Source: Streptomyces kaniharaensis (GTDB taxonomy: Bacteria > Actinomycetota > Actinomycetes > Streptomycetales > Streptomycetaceae). Taken from it: 64,000 nt of DNA. Shown one piece after another: positions 1-8,621 of the stretch (the stretch's first letter is position 1; every line of letters starts with the position of its first letter). The position numbers and the translations under genes are program-made. Under the pieces are notes generated by a model, which had not been told where the DNA came from, searched no databases, and saw only the letters and a program-made list of their open reading frames with translations. The stretch spans positions 3,916,001-3,980,000 of the forward strand of contig NZ_WBOF01000001.1 in assembly GCF_009569385.1 (NCBI RefSeq), written 5' to 3'.

Positions 1-1205
1 ACCGACTCGGCGGTGGCCCGCAGCCGCTCGCTCTCCTCGGCCGCGGCAGCCCTGGCGGCGTCCGCCTCGGCCTGCTTGTTGGCGGCACCCGCGCGGATCG
101 CCTCGGCCTCGGCGCGGATCTTCTCGGACTCCTTGGTGGCCTGGGCGACCATCCGGGCGACCTCGGCCCGGGCGGTCTGCGAGCGCTGCTCGCTGGCGGC
201 CTCGCCGTCGGCGACCTTGCGCTCGGCGGCGGCCTCGGCGTCGGCCTGGAGCTGCTCGGCGGCCTGCTCGGCCTGGGCTCGCAGCTCGGCGGCCTCCCGG
301 CGGGTGCGCTCGGCCTCGGCGATCGCCTCGGCGCGCAGCCGCTCTATCTCGGCCTGCGCGTGCGCGAGCTGCTGCTCGGCGCGGGCCTGCTCGGCGGCGG
401 CCTGCTCCTTGAGCCGGCCGATCTCGGCGTGCGCGACGGCGAGCTGCTGCTCGGCGGCGGCGTGGGCGTGCGCGAGCTCCTGCTGGGCCTGGCCGCGGGC
501 GGCGTCCACGTCGGCGGCGGCCTGGGCGCCGGCCTGCTGGGCGTGTTCGGACGCGGCGCGCAGCAGGCGCTCGGCGTCGTTCTGGGCCTTCTTGAGGGCG
601 GCCTCGGCGGCGGCGTGGGCCTCGCCGCGGGCGGCGTCCACGTCGGCGGCGGTCTGGGCGCGGGCCTGGTCGGCGAGGGCGACGGCCTCGGCGCGGGCGG
701 CGGCGACCATCCGCTCGGCCTCGGCGCGGGCCTCCTGGAGCAGCCGCTGGGCCTCCTGCTCGCTGCCGGCCCGGGTCTGTTCGGCCCAGCCGCTGACGTG
801 CTGCTCGGCGCTGCGGCGCAGCTCGGCGAGCTCGTCCTCCAGCTGGCGGCGGCGAGCGGTCAGCTCTGCCTCCAGCCGGGCGGTGCGCTCGGCGGCCTCG
901 GCCATGATCCGCTGGGTGGCGGCCTGGGATTCGCGCAGCTGGCGTTCGGCGTCGGCGCGCAGCTGCTGGGCCTGCATCTCGGCGGTGCGGAGCATCTGCT
1001 CGGCCTGGCCGGAGACGGCGTCGAAGGCGCGCGGCTGGGCGAGCATGCGACGGGACTCGTGCAGCTTCGCCCGGAGCACCTCCACCTGGTAGGCGAGGTC
1101 CTCGGCATGTTCGACTGCCTTGTCCCGCTCCTTTCGAGTCCGACCCATCTCGGCCTCGAACTGGGAGAGGTGATCGTCAACCTCGTAGCGGTCGTTGCCC
1201 CGCAC
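1..1205 (-). CDS. scy: Polarity coiled-coil protein Scy (N-terminal part, runs off window)
   Basis: The GTG start at 1205 gives a protein opening VRGNDRYEVDDHLSQFEAEM, the typical Scy N terminus, and about 401 codons are visible before the window edge. After residue 45 the sequence is almost pure Ala/Glu/Arg/Gln/Lys heptad-type coiled coil, with near-identical blocks such as AAADVDAARG recurring. In Streptomyces, Scy is a very long coiled-coil organiser of the hyphal tip (polarisome) that works with DivIVA and FilP; that role is taken from the family. The C-terminal part and the expected filP neighbour lie outside the window. The start lacks a strong ribosome-binding site (GGGA only), so it rests mainly on family resemblance. 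Highly biased composition makes every other frame open as well; the minus frame is the only one with coiled-coil logic. Confidence 0.88.
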   Translation of the reverse strand, partial: MRGNDRYEVDDHLSQFEAEMGRTRKERDKAVEHAEDLAYQVEVLRAKLHESRRMLAQPRAFDAVSGQAEQMLRTAEMQAQQLRADAERQLRESQAATQRIMAEAAERTARLEAELTARRRQLEDELAELRRSAEQHVSGWAEQTRAGSEQEAQRLLQEARAEAERMVAAARAEAVALADQARAQTAADVDAARGEAHAAAEAALKKAQNDAERLLRAASEHAQQAGAQAAADVDAARGQAQQELAHAHAAAEQQLAVAHAEIGRLKEQAAAEQARAEQQLAHAQAEIERLRAEAIAEAERTRREAAELRAQAEQAAEQLQADAEAAAERKVADGEAASEQRSQTARAEVARMVAQATKESEKIRAEAEAIRAGAANKQAEADAARAAAAEESERLRATAES

Positions 1206-1571
1206 TCCGCGGTCCCATCCATCTCCTGGTCGCGTCCTCGACCCGGCCGGTCCCGGGCTCCCGTTGTCCGGGTTCCGGTCCGACTGGTCCTTGCATCCGC
1301 AGTCGCTGAACGCCCCCCGTCAAGCCGGGGCCGCCCGCCGCGGTCGTCGGAGTCCTGGGCGCGGAAGCGCGGCGGTGCCGCGTTCCCCCGTCCGGGTGGA
1401 CTCCTGGGCGAACTCTTGCCTTGTGGAGAATGGTGACAGATCCGTCTTGCGACTGTTCAGCCGTGCCCGCGTAGTGGACTCCCCTGCGACGGGCCGCCGC
1501 CGGAGGGCGGACAGGCCTGTCATCGGCCGTGCCCGTCGCCTCCGTGCCCCGGAGTCTTCGCGCACCTGGGC

Positions 1572-1577
1572 ATTGTA
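1572..1577 (-). promoter_or_regulatory. Candidate -10 element for scy
   Basis: Read on the minus strand the bases are TACAAT, five of six matching the housekeeping -10 consensus. No good -35 hexamer is seen 16-18 bases upstream, so this is a suggestion only. Confidence 0.3.
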
Positions 1578-1650
1578 GTGGGAGCGCAGTGCGGGGGAAT
1601 GGCCGCGTGGGGGTTTTCCGGGTTGCCCGGCGAGGTTACTGACGAGTCAT

Positions 1651-1679
1651 GGGGCGCCGCCCGGGGCGAGCGGCACCCC
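1651..1679 (-). terminator. Hairpin after mce
   Basis: Arms GGGGCGCCGC and GCGGCACCCC pair with one mismatch around a 9-base loop, starting 8 bases past the mce stop. No T-tract, as is usual for actinomycete terminators. Confidence 0.4.
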
Positions 1680-1687
1680 CGGGGGCC

Positions 1688-2131
1688 TCAGTGCTCCTCG
1701 TGAGCGCCCGGTTCGGCGGAGGTGACCAGCTCGGTCAGCACGCCACCGCAGTCCTTGGGGTGCAGGAAGGTGATCCGCGAGCCCATCGAGCCGATCCGCG
1801 GCTGCTCGTAGAGGACACGGACGCCCTTGGACCGGATCGCCTCCGCGTCGCCGTCCACGTCGGCGGTGCCGAAGGCGATGTGGTGCACGCCCTCGCCGTT
1901 CTTCTCCAGCCACTTGGCGACGGTCGAGTCGGGCCGGGTGGGCTCCAGCAGCTGGAGGTAGGAGGCGCCGCCGTCCCCGGTGTCGTTGATCTTGAGCATG
2001 GCCTCGCGGACGCCCTGCTCCTCGTTGACCTCGCTGTGGAACACCTCGAAGCCGTAGGTGGCGCGGTAGAACTCGACCGTCTTGTCGAGGTCTCGGCAGG
2101 CGATGCCGATGTGGTCGATACGGGTCAGCAC
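1688..2131 (-). CDS. mce: Methylmalonyl-CoA epimerase (vicinal oxygen chelate family)
   Basis: 147 residues from the GTG at 2131, which sits 6 bases after a GGAGG ribosome-binding site; an upstream in-frame ATG at 2203 would add a low-quality tail and is rejected. The protein opens [22 protein letters not shown] and contains the paired beta-alpha-beta modules of glyoxalase/epimerase proteins, with metal ligands expected from DHIG (His near residue 7), VHHIAF (His near residue 85) and the late Glu in GGVLTELV. The enzyme interconverts (2S)- and (2R)-methylmalonyl-CoA in the cytoplasm, linking propionyl-CoA carboxylation to the B12 mutase. It is divergent from the thiolase and close to meaB, matching a short-chain acyl-CoA function. 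Confidence 0.93.
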   Translation of the reverse strand: MLTRIDHIGIACRDLDKTVEFYRATYGFEVFHSEVNEEQGVREAMLKINDTGDGGASYLQLLEPTRPDSTVAKWLEKNGEGVHHIAFGTADVDGDAEAIRSKGVRVLYEQPRIGSMGSRITFLHPKDCGGVLTELVTSAEPGAHEEH

Positions 2132-2398
2132 GGCGGCCTCCGGTGGGCGGGTTGCGGGTGTCGGGGAACTTCGGGAAATGAAGGTGGCACCAGTGCAGCG
2201 CATGCCGCTCGAAGGGCGCCAGCGTCGGACGTGCGAGCCTGCTCACACGGCCGGGTGGGCCCGGACCGCGTTGACACGGTGTTGACTGGATGGTGCCAGT
2301 GCGCTCGATCACACCGTAGGTCCGGTGACGGGCGGGTAACAGGTCAGTACATTGAGCGGCATCCTCACCTGGCCACGACGTGCGAAGGGGCCCGTCCC

Positions 2399-3592
2399 AT
2401 GACCAACACCACCTCCGTGATCGTTGCGGGTGCGCGGACCCCTATGGGCCGCCTGCTCGGCTCCCTCAAGGGCTTCTCCGGCGCCGACCTCGGCGGCTTC
2501 GCCATCAAGGGCGCGCTGGAGCGGGCCGGGATCACCGGGGACCAGGTCCAGTACGTGATCATGGGCCAGGTGCTCCAGGCCGGCGCCGGCCAGATCCCGG
2601 CCCGCCAGGCGGCCGTCAGGGCCGGCATCCCGATGAACGTCCCGGCGCTGACCGTCAACAAGGTCTGCCTCTCCGGCCTGGACGCCATCGCGCTGGCCGA
2701 CCAGCTGATCCGCGCCGGCGAGTTCGACATCGTGGTGGCCGGCGGCCAGGAGTCGATGACCAACGCCCCGCACCTGCTGCCGAAGTCGCGCGAGGGCTAC
2801 AAGTACGGCGCCGTCGAGCTGCTGGACGCCATGGCGCACGACGGCCTCACCGACGCCTACGAGAACATCCCGATGGGCGAGTCCACCGAGAAGCACAACG
2901 CCCGCCTCGGCATCGCCCGCGAGGTCCAGGACGAGATCGCCGCCGTCTCCCACCAGCGCGCCGCCAAGGCCCAGGCCGACGGCGTCTTCGACGCCGAGAT
3001 CGTCCCGGTCGCGATCCCGCAGCGCAAGGGCGAGCCGGTCCTGTTCGGTCAGGACGAGGGCATCCGCGCGGACACCACCGTCGAGGGCCTGGCCAAGCTG
3101 CGCCCGGCCTTCGCCAAGGACGGCACGATCACCGCCGGCACCTCCTCGCAGATCTCCGACGGCGCGGCCGCCGTGGTCGTGATGAGCAAGGCCAAGGCCG
3201 AGGAGCTGGGCCTGACCTGGATCGCCGAGATCGGCGCGCACGGCAACGTGGCCGGCCCGGACAACTCGCTGCAGTCCCAGCCGTCCAACGCGATCAAGCA
3301 CGCGCTGGCCAAGGACGGCCTGACCGTCGCCGACCTCGACCTGATCGAGATCAACGAGGCGTTCGCGGCCGTCGCGTACCAGTCGATGAAGGACCTGGGC
3401 GTCTCCTCGGACATCGTCAACGTCAACGGCGGCGCGATCGCGCTCGGCCACCCGATCGGCATGTCCGGCGCCCGCGTGGTGCTGCACCTGGCGCTGGAGC
3501 TCCAGCGGCGCGGCGGCGGCGTCGGTGCGGCGGCGCTGTGCGGCGGCGGCGGCCAGGGCGACGCGCTGATCGTGCGGGTTCCGAAGGCCTGA
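2399..3592 (+). CDS. Acetyl-CoA acetyltransferase (thiolase II)
   Basis: 397 residues, the normal length for a biosynthetic-type thiolase. The nucleophilic Cys90 lies in [11 protein letters not shown], the NEAFA motif is near residue 317, and the catalytic [10 protein letters not shown] and C-terminal ALCGGGGQG motifs are intact. It condenses two acetyl-CoA to acetoacetyl-CoA or runs in reverse. The ATG is preceded by AAGGGG eight bases upstream. It is divergent from mce across a 267-base gap that contains TTGACA at 2274 and TTGACT at 2283 as possible -35 elements. Acetoacetyl-CoA feeds the crotonyl-CoA/ethylmalonyl-CoA and butyryl-CoA routes, which would explain the mutase-related neighbours. 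Confidence is high for the family; the physiological direction is inferred. Confidence 0.95.
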   Translation: MTNTTSVIVAGARTPMGRLLGSLKGFSGADLGGFAIKGALERAGITGDQVQYVIMGQVLQAGAGQIPARQAAVRAGIPMNVPALTVNKVCLSGLDAIALADQLIRAGEFDIVVAGGQESMTNAPHLLPKSREGYKYGAVELLDAMAHDGLTDAYENIPMGESTEKHNARLGIAREVQDEIAAVSHQRAAKAQADGVFDAEIVPVAIPQRKGEPVLFGQDEGIRADTTVEGLAKLRPAFAKDGTITAGTSSQISDGAAAVVVMSKAKAEELGLTWIAEIGAHGNVAGPDNSLQSQPSNAIKHALAKDGLTVADLDLIEINEAFAAVAYQSMKDLGVSSDIVNVNGGAIALGHPIGMSGARVVLHLALELQRRGGGVGAAALCGGGGQGDALIVRVPKA

Positions 3593-3610
3593 TCAGCTGA
3601 CCTACTCTTC

Positions 3611-3646
3611 GGGGCTGCGGACCGCCACAAGCCGGTCCGCAGCCCC
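3611..3646 (+). terminator. Hairpin between thiolase and meaB
   Basis: Perfect 13-base arms GGGGCTGCGGACC and GGTCCGCAGCCCC around a 10-base loop. It lies between two co-directional genes 80 bases apart, so it may terminate the thiolase mRNA or attenuate read-through into meaB. Confidence 0.65.
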
Positions 3647-3672
3647 GTCGGCATCCGCGCTAGGAGCACCCG

Positions 3673-4629
3673 ATGATCGATGTCGCCACGCTGGTCGAAC
3701 AGGCCCGGCAAGGCCGTCCGCGCGCCGTCGCCCGGCTGATCACGCTGGTCGAGAACGCCGCCCCGGAGCTGCGCGAGGTGATGGCCGCGCTCGCCCCGTA
3801 CACCGGGCAGGCCTACACGATCGGCCTCACCGGTTCGCCCGGGGTCGGCAAGTCCACCTCCACCTCGGCACTGGTCTCCGCCTACCGGCGGCTGGGCAAG
3901 CGGGTCGGGGTGCTGGCCGTCGACCCGTCCTCGCCGTTCTCCGGCGGCGCCCTGCTCGGCGACCGGGTCCGGATGCAGGACCACGCCACCGACCCGGAGG
4001 TGTTCATCCGTTCGATGGCCACCCGCGGCCACCTCGGCGGGCTCTCCTGGGCGGCGCCGCAGGCCCTGCGGGTCCTGGACGCGGCCGGCTGCGACGTGAT
4101 CCTCGTGGAGACCGTCGGTGTCGGCCAGTCCGAGGTGGAGATCGCCGCCCAGGCCGACACCACCGTGGTGCTGCTCGCCCCCGGGATGGGCGACGGCATC
4201 CAGGCCGCCAAGGCCGGGATCCTGGAGATCGGCGACCTGTTCGTGGTCAACAAGGCCGACCGGGACGGCGCCGACGCCACCGCCCGGGAGCTGAACCACA
4301 TGCTCGGCCTCGGCGAGGCCCGCGAGCCGGGGGACTGGCGCCCGCCGATCGTCAAGACCGTCGCGGCCCGCGGCGAGGGCGTGGACGAGGTGGTCGAGGC
4401 GCTCGAGAAGCACCGCGCCTGGCTGGAGGAGCACGGCGAGCTGGCGGTGCGCCGCCGACGCCGGGCCGCCGACGAGATCGAGGCGATCGCGCTGGCCGAG
4501 CTGCGCGCGCGGATCGGCGACCTGCACGGGGACCGGCACCTGGCCGGGCTGGCCGAGCGCGTGGTGGCGGGCGAGCTGGACCCGTACGGCGCCGCCGACG
4601 AACTGGTGGCCGGGCTCACCCGGGGCTGA
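3673..4629 (+). CDS. meaB: Methylmalonyl/isobutyryl-CoA mutase-associated GTPase MeaB
   Basis: 318 residues with the SIMIBI G-protein signatures: P-loop GSPGVGKST at residues 54-62, VLAVDPSSPFSGG (switch/Mg region), ETVGVGQSEVE and the guanine-binding NKAD. MeaB-type chaperones gate delivery of adenosylcobalamin to the acyl-CoA mutase and protect it from inactivation; that is family knowledge. The ATG follows AGGAG by about 6 bases. The gene is 8 kb from icmA, so it may serve the isobutyryl-CoA mutase here as well as a methylmalonyl-CoA mutase elsewhere. The C-terminal dimerisation arm is present, so the protein looks full length. Confidence 0.95.
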   Translation: MIDVATLVEQARQGRPRAVARLITLVENAAPELREVMAALAPYTGQAYTIGLTGSPGVGKSTSTSALVSAYRRLGKRVGVLAVDPSSPFSGGALLGDRVRMQDHATDPEVFIRSMATRGHLGGLSWAAPQALRVLDAAGCDVILVETVGVGQSEVEIAAQADTTVVLLAPGMGDGIQAAKAGILEIGDLFVVNKADRDGADATARELNHMLGLGEAREPGDWRPPIVKTVAARGEGVDEVVEALEKHRAWLEEHGELAVRRRRRAADEIEAIALAELRARIGDLHGDRHLAGLAERVVAGELDPYGAADELVAGLTRG

Positions 4630-4639
4630 GCACGACAGT

Positions 4640-4672
4640 GAAGGGCCGACCCCCCCCGGGGGTCGGCCCTTC
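4640..4672. terminator. Bidirectional terminator between meaB and marR
   Basis: Perfect 15-base inverted repeat GAAGGGCCGACCCCC / GGGGGTCGGCCCTTC with a 3-base loop, between two convergent genes. Confidence 0.85.
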
Positions 4673-4679
4673 GCCGTGT

Positions 4680-5195
4680 CTACGCGCGCCCTCGCAGGCC
4701 GCGCAGGTGCTCGGCGATCGGCGCCAGCGCGTCGTACATCGCGTCCAGTTGCTCCGGGGTGAAGCGGTCGATGAAGTGCGCCCGGACGCTGCGCACGTGG
4801 TCGGGCGCGACCCGCTGCATGGTCTCCCAGCCCTGCTCGGTGAGGTGGGCGTAGAGGCCGCGGCGGTCGCCCGGGCACTCCTGACGGAGCACCAGCCCGG
4901 CGTTCTCCATCCGCGTGATCTGGTGCGAGAGCCGGCTCTTGGACTGCAGGGTGGCGGTCGCCAGGTCGGTCATCCGCATCCGGTGCTCGGGCGCCTCGGA
5001 GAGGACGACGAGGATCTCGTAGTCGTTGATCGCCAGGCTGTGCGGCTGGAGTTCGCGGCTGAGCTGGTATTCCAGCAGCTTGGCGACCTCCAGATGGGCG
5101 CGCCACATCCGCTGCTCCCTGGCGGTCAGCCAGGGAGTGTCCTCCTCGGCCGGCGACGGAGGGGTGTCCGCGGTGTCCGTGGGGTGCGTATCCAT
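4680..5195 (-). CDS. MarR-family transcriptional regulator (AbsC-like by position)
   Basis: 171 residues. A low-complexity acidic N-terminal tail (1-22) is followed by the MarR winged-helix fold: dimerisation helix, helix-turn-helix around LATATLQSKSRLSHQITRME (residues 78-97) and the wing DRRGLYAHLTEQG. In S. coelicolor the MarR regulator AbsC is encoded in this neighbourhood, which I recall rather than searched, so orthology is an inference. The ATG has no clear ribosome-binding site. It starts 39 bases after the stop of the AIM24 run on the same strand, so it may be co-transcribed with it or use its own AT-rich promoter at 5196-5240. Confidence 0.85.
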   Translation of the reverse strand: MDTHPTDTADTPPSPAEEDTPWLTAREQRMWRAHLEVAKLLEYQLSRELQPHSLAINDYEILVVLSEAPEHRMRMTDLATATLQSKSRLSHQITRMENAGLVLRQECPGDRRGLYAHLTEQGWETMQRVAPDHVRSVRAHFIDRFTPEQLDAMYDALAPIAEHLRGLRGRA

Positions 5196-5234
5196 GGGCT
5201 CAGCATACTCGATTTAGTTCAATCTTGTACGAAT

Positions 5235-6167
5235 TTACAGGCCGAAACGCCGCCCGAGGTCGCCCAGGTTACCGAGCCCGGGCACGTCGAGGCCGCCCCC
5301 GCCCTGCCCGCCGTGGCCCGTGCCCGGCTGGGGCGGCACGCCCGGCACGCCCGGCTCGGCGCCCACCTGGCCCACCGCGCGCTCGGCCATCAGGACCTCG
5401 GTGGACTGCAGCAGCACCTGGCCGGCGCCGATGAACTCGAACTGGTGCTCCTCGCCGGACGCCCCGCCCAGTCCGGTCAGCCGCCGGATGCCGCCGATCA
5501 CGCCGTGCAGGTACTCGTGGTCGTAGTGGTGGCACGGCGCCGGGCAGTCCGCCCAGCCGACCAGGGCCTGCGGGTCCACCCGGACCGGCGGGTCGACGAA
5601 GTGCACCGGGCCGTTGGAGGCGGCGACGAACCTGCCGGTGCCGATCAGCGTCAGGAAACCCGGGATGATCGACTGCTTGAGCCGCAGCGCCGGGTCGAAG
5701 GCGAGCAGGTTGCCCGAGCGGACGGTCAGATTGCCGTCGTCCAGGTCGTAGGAGTTGAGGTCGAAGGCGCGGTCGGCGAGAAGCAGCTTTCCGCGGCCCC
5801 GGGCGACCACCCAGTCCGCCGCGTGCATGGGCGAGTTGAAGTGCTGCCCGAGCACGCGGTCGATGACGCCGGCGCCGACGCCCTGGAAGGTGATGTCGCC
5901 GTAGTAGGCGATCATCTTGCCCTTCTGCAGGAAGTACGAGCCGTTGAGGTCGACCGAGAACGTGTACGGGTTGACGTTGTCGTCGACCGGCAGGTTGTGC
6001 GCGTCGTACACCACCGGGCCGGAGCCCTCGTGCGCGGCCGGAACGGGTACGGCGAAGTCGAGTTGGGTGAGCATCGTCGGCACGGCGAAGCCGGTCTGGG
6101 TCGGCTGGTCGTGCGGCGACTGCCCGTAGGGGGACGGCCCGTACGGCGGCTGCGGCGGGTAGGACAT
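5235..6167 (-). CDS. AIM24 family protein, third of three
   Basis: 310 residues starting MSYPPQPPYGPSPYGQ, a Pro/Tyr/Gly-rich tail absent from the other two copies, followed by an AIM24 beta-sandwich domain (about residues 60-270) and a Gly/Pro-rich C terminus. Recognisable AIM24 features are KMIAYYGDITFQG and the turn-rich beta repeats. The start codon overlaps the preceding stop as TGATG at 6165-6169, indicating translational coupling. AIM24 proteins are named after a yeast mitochondrial protein; bacterial members have no settled function. No catalytic residues or signal peptide are evident. The upstream frame continues open and would suggest a false 530-residue fusion. Confidence 0.85.
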   Translation of the reverse strand: MSYPPQPPYGPSPYGQSPHDQPTQTGFAVPTMLTQLDFAVPVPAAHEGSGPVVYDAHNLPVDDNVNPYTFSVDLNGSYFLQKGKMIAYYGDITFQGVGAGVIDRVLGQHFNSPMHAADWVVARGRGKLLLADRAFDLNSYDLDDGNLTVRSGNLLAFDPALRLKQSIIPGFLTLIGTGRFVAASNGPVHFVDPPVRVDPQALVGWADCPAPCHHYDHEYLHGVIGGIRRLTGLGGASGEEHQFEFIGAGQVLLQSTEVLMAERAVGQVGAEPGVPGVPPQPGTGHGGQGGGGLDVPGLGNLGDLGRRFGL

Positions 6168-6817
6168 CAGAGCTTCTCCTCGCTCGCCTGGACGTACACC
6201 GCGCCCTGCCCGGACAGCTCCAGCTGGAACGCCTCGCCGGAGCCGCGGCCGATCATCTCGCGCCAACCCAGCGCGCTGGACAGCTTGTTCTGGACCTGGC
6301 CGCGGTGCGCGACATAGGCCTGCGGGTCGACGTGCACCGGCTGTCCCGGCGTGATCGGCAGCTCGAAGACGCCGCCGTGCGCCATCACCGCGACCGAGCC
6401 GTGCCCGTCGAGCCGGGTGGTGAACAGCCCCTGGCCGGTGACCTGGCCGCGGACGATGCCCATCACCCCGCCCTGCGAGCCCATGAACATGGTGGACTGC
6501 TGGAGCGAGCCCTCGAAGGCCAGGAGGCGGTCCGCCTCGACGTACAGGGTGTCCCCGGCCAGGTCGACCACGTGCACGTGGTGGCCGCCGTGGCCGAACA
6601 GCACGCTGCCCTGGCCCTCGACCGTCATCAGCGGGGCGTCCTCGTTCGCCACCCGGCGGCCGATCATGGACATCACGCCGCCCTGCCCGCCGGTGATGTT
6701 GGGGGTGAAGCGGACGTCCCCGGTGTAGGCGAGCATCGCGCCGCGCTGGCTGAACAGCCGCTGCCCGGGCACCACCCGTGCCTCGACCATCTTGCCGTTG
6801 ATCCTGGTGAAGCCCAT
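6167..6817 (-). CDS. AIM24 family protein, second of three
   Basis: 216 residues forming one AIM24 domain: MVEARVVPGQRLFSQRGAML, AYTGDVRF, and a C-terminal GQGAVYVQASEEKL. Its start overlaps the stop of the upstream copy (TGATG at 6815-6819) and its stop overlaps the start of the next copy, so all three genes form one coupled operon on the minus strand. Sequence similarity to the copy at 6817-7455 runs through the whole length (LYVEAD, GLFTT, VDP-AYVAH-G blocks). Function unknown; likely cytoplasmic or peripheral membrane protein because no export signal is visible. Confidence 0.87.
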   Translation of the reverse strand: MGFTRINGKMVEARVVPGQRLFSQRGAMLAYTGDVRFTPNITGGQGGVMSMIGRRVANEDAPLMTVEGQGSVLFGHGGHHVHVVDLAGDTLYVEADRLLAFEGSLQQSTMFMGSQGGVMGIVRGQVTGQGLFTTRLDGHGSVAVMAHGGVFELPITPGQPVHVDPQAYVAHRGQVQNKLSSALGWREMIGRGSGEAFQLELSGQGAVYVQASEEKL

Positions 6818-7455
6818 CAGACGTCACCTCCGATGGTGATCTTCTCCGACGGCTGCACGTACACCAGGCCCTCGCCGGTGAACTCCACCTGGACGGCCTC
6901 GCCGCCGCCCTCGCCGATCACCGTGGTCCAGCCCGCCCCGGACTTCAGGCTGCGGTGCAGGTTGCCGGTGTGCGCCACGTACGCGCCCGGGTCCACCCGC
7001 AGCGGCATGTCCCCGCCGACCCGCAGGACGACGGCGGGCCCGTTCGAGGTGACGGCGGCCCAGCCGTGGCCCTCCACCTTGGTGGTGAACAGGCCGTTGC
7101 CGGAGGAGACGCCGTTCAGCCCGGTGAAGGTGGTTCCGGTGCGCAGGGTGGCCTCGGTGCAGAGCAGGTTGTCCGCCTCGACGTACAGCGTCTCGCCGTT
7201 CAGCCGGACGAGGTTGATCTCGGTGGCCTTGTCGGCGAAGTAGCAGGTGCCCTGCCCTTTCACCTCCATCACCGTCATCTGTTCGCCGGTCAGCCGGCGG
7301 GTGACCATGCCGCGCAGGCCGTCGCCGCCGCCGGTCAGCTTCTTGAAGCTCATCTGGCCGGTGTACGCGACCATCGAGCCGTTTCTGGCCTTCACGGCGT
7401 CGCCCGCCAGTTCGACGGCGAGCACCCGGGACCCCTGGAGTCTGAACTGTGCCAC
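6817..7455 (-). CDS. AIM24 family protein, first of three
   Basis: 212 residues from a GTG at 7455 (MAQFRLQGSRVLAVELAGDAVKARNGSMVAYTGQ). A TACATT hexamer ends 6 bases before the GTG and there is no ribosome-binding site, so the transcript may be leaderless. The protein is the simplest AIM24 domain of the set, with blocks TLYVEADNLL, NGLFTTKVEGHG and VDPGAYVAHTG shared with its neighbours. It leads the three-gene operon. The family is widespread in actinomycetes in tandem copies, but its role is not established. Confidence 0.88.
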   Translation of the reverse strand: MAQFRLQGSRVLAVELAGDAVKARNGSMVAYTGQMSFKKLTGGGDGLRGMVTRRLTGEQMTVMEVKGQGTCYFADKATEINLVRLNGETLYVEADNLLCTEATLRTGTTFTGLNGVSSGNGLFTTKVEGHGWAAVTSNGPAVVLRVGGDMPLRVDPGAYVAHTGNLHRSLKSGAGWTTVIGEGGGEAVQVEFTGEGLVYVQPSEKITIGGDV

Positions 7456-7557
7456 GGCCGCAATGTATCCGGAGCGGCCGCGGCCGGGGGAGAGGGCACG
7501 GCCGGACTGGTACGGGCCTGCGACACAAGTGCCGGGCCCGAACCGGTCCGGCCGCCG

Positions 7558-8355
7558 TCACGCCCGGGCGTGCGCCCCGTGCGCCGGGGGCGGCACGGTG
7601 CCGGCCGCCTGCTCGACCTCCAGCAGCGAGGCCGAGTGGCGCTCCGCCTCGAAGGCGACCACACCGCCGCGCAGGCCGAACAGCCGCTTGGAGAGCATGA
7701 TCCAGAGCACCGCCGCGATGTTCAGGATCAGCGTGCAGATCTTCACCGCGCTGACGTGCTCGCTCAACTCGTAGCCCTCCAGCGGCAGGAAGGCCGCGGT
7801 GGCGACGACGGTCAGGTACTCGGCCCAGCGCCGGCCCAGCCAGAGGCCGACCGCCTCGACGATCTCGATCAGCGCGTAGGCGACCAGCGCGCCCGCCACG
7901 ATCAGCAGGGTGCTCTTCTTGTAGTCGAAGGTCTTCCGGATCGTGTCGACGATCGGGGAGTGTTCGAGGTCCCAGTGGAAGTGCTCGGTGACCGGCCTGA
8001 AGACCGTCAGGTTCTCGTCGAAGACCCGGTGCACCGCGTCCTGGCTGTTGGAGAACTTCCAGACGCCCCAGGCGACGATCAGGATCAGGATCCCGCGCAG
8101 CACCCGCTCGACGGCGAGGAAACGCAGGATGAAGAGGTCGCGCAGGGCCTTTCCGCGGGGCACCAGCGGCGCGTTGTCGGCCGGGCCGGAGCCGTGCGGG
8201 GCGCCGAGTGCGAAGTCCCCGCAGCGCAGGCAGCGCCAGGCGTCGCCGACGGCGGTGGCGGCGTGCAGCCGGGCGGCCAGCTCCGGCTCGGTCGGCGCGT
8301 AGGTGACGTGGCCGCGCTTGGCGCAGGTCCTGCGGTCCCAGTCCCGCTTGAACAT
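7558..8355 (-). CDS. DUF2127 family integral membrane protein
   Basis: 265 residues. The N-terminal 70 residues are soluble and contain CAKRGH and CLRCGDF, a possible small zinc site. Four hydrophobic segments follow (about residues 75-100, 150-168, 182-200 and 210-232), with the conserved AYALIEIVEAVGLWLGRRWAEYLTV stretch typical of DUF2127. The C terminus is polar. Function unknown. The ATG at 8355 faces a divergent DUF3817 gene across a 266-base gap. It is co-directional with the AIM24 operon 102 bases downstream, but there is no overlap. Confidence 0.85.
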   Translation of the reverse strand: MFKRDWDRRTCAKRGHVTYAPTEPELAARLHAATAVGDAWRCLRCGDFALGAPHGSGPADNAPLVPRGKALRDLFILRFLAVERVLRGILILIVAWGVWKFSNSQDAVHRVFDENLTVFRPVTEHFHWDLEHSPIVDTIRKTFDYKKSTLLIVAGALVAYALIEIVEAVGLWLGRRWAEYLTVVATAAFLPLEGYELSEHVSAVKICTLILNIAAVLWIMLSKRLFGLRGGVVAFEAERHSASLLEVEQAAGTVPPPAHGAHARA

Positions 8356-8537
8356 CGGTGGCTACCCCCGTGGTGCGATGCGTACGGCGCCCGGTTCGCT
8401 GAGCGCGCGGGCAGCAGGATAGGGGCTGCGGGTGACGTGATGCCGCGCCCCGCCGGAATCCGGGGCACAGCTGTGACATCGAGCACGCCGGCTGTGAGGT
8501 CCGACACCCCGGCCGCGGTCTCGGGCGCGGGCTCGGT

Positions 8538-8573
8538 GATAATGGCCGGAAGGCTTGTGAGCCGCTTCACAAG
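8538..8573 (+). promoter_or_regulatory. Candidate promoter and operator of the DUF3817 gene
   Basis: GATAAT at 8538-8543 is a strong -10 candidate. Just downstream, CTTGTGA-N6-TCACAAG at 8554-8573 forms a perfect 7-base inverted repeat where a repressor would block initiation. No convincing -35 is seen. Confidence 0.35.
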
Positions 8574-8621
8574 CGATCTCCGGCTCCCGGATCCCCAACC
8601 CCCCGCATTGAGGTATCGATC

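Larger units (their letters stand above)
1206..1687. other. Intergenic region between scy and mce
   Basis: About 480 bases without a convincing gene. It holds a candidate scy promoter (minus strand TACAAT at 1577-1572), a TTAC-N6-GTCA element at 1636-1649 and an imperfect hairpin just after mce. The long upstream leader (about 370 bases) fits a separately controlled scy. Confidence 0.5.

Noticed and set aside
13..1436. Long plus-strand frames over scy
   Set aside because: They are Ser/Ala/Arg- or Gly/Leu-rich mirror frames of a coiled-coil gene. The minus frame gives the recognised protein.
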